Position numbers and translations under genes: made by a program | Source: Ptiloglossa arizonensis | Lineage: Eukaryota > Arthropoda > Insecta > Hymenoptera > Colletidae | Direction of reading: 5' to 3' | DNA: 64,000 bases | Assembly: GCF_051014685.1 (NCBI RefSeq) | Contig: NW_027478525.1 | Span: 434,001-498,000, forward strand | Shown: positions 63,565 to 64,000 of the stretch, piece after piece | How the letters are laid out: each line of letters begins with the position of its first letter | How positions within the stretch are numbered: position 1 is the first letter of the stretch | The notes under the pieces: model-generated | The model's input: the letters and a program-made list of their open reading frames with translations, nothing else | Databases searched by the model: none | Told to the model about the DNA's origin: nothing

Positions 63565-64000
63565 AACTGCGAAAATTTTGAGTTTCTCAAGCGTTTCTTA
63601 CCTCCAAACTGCCATATCTCGCGAACGGATTGACCAATCCGCAAAATTTCTGTTGCATCTTAAAGTAGGGACTCGCCCGATTACAACGGTATGTGTAGTT
63701 TTCCCCTAGGCCGTTCCAGTTATTCGTTTCGAGCATCAGAACTGCGAAAATTTCGAGTTTCTCTAGCGTTTCTTACATCCAAACTGCCATATCTCGCGAA
63801 CGGATTGATCAATCCGCAAAATTTCTGTTGCATCTGAAAGTAGAAACTCGCCCGATTACAACGGTATGCGCACTTTTCCCCTAGGCGGTTCTAGTTATTC
63901 GTTTCGAGCATCAGAACTGCCAAAATTTTGAGTTTCTCAAGCGTTTCTTACCTCCAAACTGCCATATCTCGCGAACGGATTGACCAATCCGCAAAATTTC
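63565..64000 (+). repeat. 7-mer HOR run, unit 4, truncated by window edge
   Basis: The tag tagggactcg starts at 63666, 1225 bp after that of unit 3. The window ends inside the monomer that starts at 63928, at its AAAATTT tract, so the array continues to the right. Confidence 0.9.

Larger units (their letters stand above)
1..64000 (+). repeat. 175-bp satellite DNA array, about 366 head-to-tail monomers filling the window
   Basis: Seen: the same unit recurs every 175 bp through the window, always in the same orientation. The landmark ttgagtttct starts at 71 and the last copy starts at 63928; the distance (63857 bp) plus 18 single-base deletions equals exactly 365 x 175. Consensus composition by hand count is 46 C and 32 G in 175 (about 45% GC), with 13 CpG. 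Monomers differ from one another at a limited set of recurring positions, and monomer types recur in fixed orders, forming higher-order repeats. No unique sequence interrupts the array. Known: tandem arrays with near-nucleosomal units and HORs are typical of eukaryotic centromeric and pericentromeric heterochromatin. Inferred: this is such an array; whether it carries the kinetochore cannot be read from sequence. The family is not one I recognise. Confidence 0.98.

Noticed and set aside
1..64000. CRISPR array
   Set aside because: There are no unique spacers. The whole 175-bp period is repeated, and no cas-like genes are present.
1..64000. Primate alpha satellite or Arabidopsis 178-bp centromere repeat
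   Set aside because: Unit length is similar but the sequence does not resemble what I know of either consensus; no 171-bp phase.
1..64000. Transposable element insertion, LTR, rRNA, tRNA or telomeric repeat within the array
   Set aside because: Unit phase can be followed across the window with only one-base deletions, leaving no room for an insertion of any size. No TTAGGG-like or TTTAGGG-like runs were seen.

Overview
The whole window is one uninterrupted satellite DNA array. A roughly 175-bp monomer is repeated head to tail in a single orientation from base 1 to base 64000. Tracking one landmark (the 10-mer ttgagtttct, used here as unit position 1) gives 365 complete monomers from 71 to 63927, plus a 70-bp partial unit at the start and a 73-bp partial unit at the end. 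No gene, RNA gene, mobile element, microsatellite or unique-sequence island was seen. A 64-kb tandem array of nucleosome-sized units with multi-monomer higher-order repeats (HORs) points to a eukaryotic chromosome, most likely a centromeric, pericentromeric or other heterochromatic block. I do not recognise the monomer and cannot name the species. It does not look like primate alpha satellite or the Arabidopsis 178-bp repeat as I know them. CpG is over-represented (13 per consensus monomer, about 8.4 expected from base composition), which argues against a genome with strong CpG decay.

Unit coordinates used below (1-175): 1-35 head segment ending in ccaaactgc; 42-47 TCGCGA; 49-64 inverted repeat cggattg-ac-caatccg; 66-72 A-tract AAAATTT; 98-114 a weak CENP-B-box-like 17-mer on the minus strand; 113-124 hypervariable segment; 128-133 CCTAGG; 150-172 short stem TTTCG/CGAAA; 170-175 plus the next two bases, AAAATTTT.

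Layout. 1-13.5 kb is a mosaic of HOR fragments, including one 12-mer unit (2521-4620). 13.5-22.5 kb is a tandem pair of very large HOR units (26 and 25 monomers). 23.5-25.6 kb is a 6-mer tandem pair. 25.4-29.4 kb is a long copy of 1.1-5.1 kb. 26.8-33.6 kb is a 12-mer HOR run (12, 12, 10 and a partial copy). 33.8-37.5 kb is a 10/11-mer pair. 38-52.8 kb is a nested structure, a 33-mer tandem pair with an 18-mer duplication across its junction. 50.9-54.1 kb is a 9-mer pair. 54-59.5 kb is a mosaic with dimer and 8-mer duplications and the most divergent monomers. 59.5 kb to the end is a 7-mer HOR run.

Length is tightly held. The only indels I find are 18 single-base deletions of five kinds, and four of the five kinds recur at homologous places, so they have been copied by block duplication. 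All short open reading frames are by-products of the repeat. Nothing here indicates an encoded protein system; the interest lies in the architecture and turnover history of the array. HOR boundaries were placed by eye and are good to a few tens of bases.
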